From: a virus
Virus record (IMG/VR): IMGVR_UViG_3300046804_001093
Span: 1-30,737 of that record
DNA: 30,737 nt
Strand: one strand, 5' to 3'
Position numbers and translations under genes: made by a program. The notes under the pieces were generated by a model. That model searched no databases, had not been told where the DNA came from, and was given only the letters and a program-made list of their open reading frames with translations. Numbering within the stretch: the stretch's first letter is position 1; each line of letters opens with the position of its first letter. Of this stretch, positions 29,780 through 30,737 are shown in pieces.

Positions 29780-30184
29780 TTACTTGATAATTAAAAAGTT
29801 AACAAAGGGATCATTTAAGTCATTCTCAGTAGAAGTATTTACTATAGTAATAGTCATAAATCCATTTGAACAAAAAACTGTTGATGTTACTGCCCAGTTG
29901 ATTGTTAAAGTACTTGAACCTACAGATACAAGTACTAAAGAACTATCTTTAACTAGATTATTATAAATTTCCAATGTATATGGAGTTTCTGTTGAAATAT
30001 CATTCATATTAATCTTTGCGCAGTATGCATTACAGGTAATTGGTTCTGATGTAATCTCTTGTGTCATAACAGTGGGTTCTGTTATTCTACGAGCTAGTTG
30101 ATTAACATGTCCTACACGAGATACCTGAGAGTCAGAGTCTGTCGCAAAATACTTTTTGTAATTGAATAGGTCGATAAAAGCCAT
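29780..30184 (-). CDS. Virion-type protein, shared N-terminal module (copy 2)
   Basis: 134-residue paralog of the neighbouring 162-residue protein. It shares the MAFIDLFNYKKYF start and the GHVNQL block, then has its own beta-rich C-domain (TPYTLEIYNNLV, SLVLVSVGSSTLTINW). The tandem arrangement implies duplication followed by swap or divergence of the C-part. Role as virion surface or decoration protein is inferred. Confidence 0.65.
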   Translation of the reverse strand: MAFIDLFNYKKYFATDSDSQVSRVGHVNQLARRITEPTVMTQEITSEPITCNAYCAKINMNDISTETPYTLEIYNNLVKDSSLVLVSVGSSTLTINWAVTSTVFCSNGFMTITIVNTSTENDLNDPFVNFLIIK

Positions 30185-30233
30185 GATTCTTATTTTTTAG
30201 TTGTTTACATATATAATATACGAAAAAGTTTGG

Positions 30234-30737
30234 TTATTTGAATCTATTTTGTGCACTTTCAAAGTTTTTAAGTGCGTTAACCGGATCAATAATTTTACCA
30301 GAAAGACCTACTGATTTTAATAAGTAGTTTAGAGTTTTATACTCACCTTCTTGTTGCCATTCATATGGTCCAACTGCTCTTTTATACATAGAACTAGGGT
30401 CATTAATGAGAAGCTGGGTGATTGCTTGTATGGTTTTACCCATATTAACTACGGTACTACTTACAGCTACTGAATCTAGTTTTAGCATGTTTATATAGTC
30501 ATCATATCCAAACATTGGTGTCATAGCTTCCAACTCATTCATAGTAGTTTTAGCTAAGAATAGTGATTGGTTTTCCATCCATCCTGTAGCATTAAACTCA
30601 AACGGTGTATCTGCTACAAATAATCCGGGTAGTGGACCTGATTTTTCTCTAAGTTTAGCATAGCGCTCTTCATCATCATCATCGTAGTCAAATAGTAATC
30701 CGATAAGAGCTGAACCTAGTATAATAATACCTAGTTC
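30234..30737 (-). CDS. C-terminal part of a large membrane-containing protein (partial)
   Basis: The frame is open in the leftward direction from the right edge of the window to a stop at 30234, giving at least 167 residues; the ATG at 30578 is internal, not a start. It contains a hydrophobic segment (ELGIIILGSALIGLLFDY) at the edge, then an acidic patch (DDDDEER), then helical sequence with no catalytic motif. Likely the end of a long virion or ejection protein, since it heads the visible late genes. No family recognised. Confidence 0.7.
   Translation of the reverse strand, partial: ELGIIILGSALIGLLFDYDDDDEERYAKLREKSGPLPGLFVADTPFEFNATGWMENQSLFLAKTTMNELEAMTPMFGYDDYINMLKLDSVAVSSTVVNMGKTIQAITQLLINDPSSMYKRAVGPYEWQQEGEYKTLNYLLKSVGLSGKIIDPVNALKNFESAQNRFK

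Noticed and set aside
1-30737. CRISPR arrays, insertion sequences, integrase or attachment sites
   Set aside because: No regularly spaced repeats, transposase, integrase or flanking direct repeats were seen on either strand.

Overview
The window looks like part of the genome of a lytic, double-stranded DNA tailed phage of a Bacteroidota host. The phage assignment rests on dense, ATG-overlapping genes with no host metabolism, a near-complete phage replication set, nucleotide-pool enzymes, two homing-type endonucleases and a lysis cassette. The host guess rests on three copies of the Bacteroidota promoter pattern (TTG, exactly 19 bases, TATATTTG), on weak use of Shine-Dalgarno sites before AT-rich starts, and on a ClpS whose residues read like Bacteroidota ClpS. 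Gene content and the two opposed gene arms resemble crAss-like (Crassvirales) phages and their marine relatives, but no terminase, portal or capsid gene lies in the window, so family placement is inference.

The right-going arm fills positions 1 to 26039. Its first third (1-6612) holds an SF2 helicase, a Cys-rich small protein, a ClpS adaptor, an exported protein, a GroES-like co-chaperonin, a compact structured RNA in front of a radical SAM (photoproduct-lyase-like) gene, and a run of very small proteins, four of them membrane-anchored. A lone leftward gene with its own promoter (6606-6941) separates this part from the replication core. The core runs from uracil-DNA glycosylase through a DnaA-domain-IV-like protein, a winged-helix protein, a DnaB-type helicase, a Sak4-like ATPase, a likely ssDNA-binding protein, a Toprim primase, a GIY-YIG-like protein, DUF6878- and DUF6915-like proteins, a zincin-VWA protein with its MoxR ATPase, two paralogous proteins of unknown role, a RecB/Cas4-like nuclease, an HNH endonuclease, a family B DNA polymerase, a DUF932-like protein and two MazG-type pyrophosphatase candidates.

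The left-going arm (30737 down to 26044) is the late side. It starts with the C-terminal part of a large membrane-containing protein that runs off the right edge, then two virion-type proteins sharing an N-terminal module, an L,D-transpeptidase-like endolysin candidate, a holin candidate, an overlapping pair of spanin-like proteins, a 51-residue protein, a lysine-rich KYQ-GG protein and two tiny coupled basic proteins. A GIY-YIG/NUMOD3 homing endonuclease sits where the two arms meet, ending in a hairpin that can act as a terminator for both strands.

Taken together, the right arm would open and copy DNA (helicases, primase, polymerase), recombine it (Sak4, SSB, RecB-like nuclease) and clean the nucleotide pool (MazG-like proteins, UDG). 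It also carries an unusual set of protein-handling genes (ClpS, GroES-like, MoxR plus zincin-VWA). Three replication-side proteins carry short motifs resembling sliding-clamp-binding peptides and no clamp gene is seen, which suggests that the host clamp is borrowed. No tRNA genes, CRISPR arrays or insertion sequences were found.
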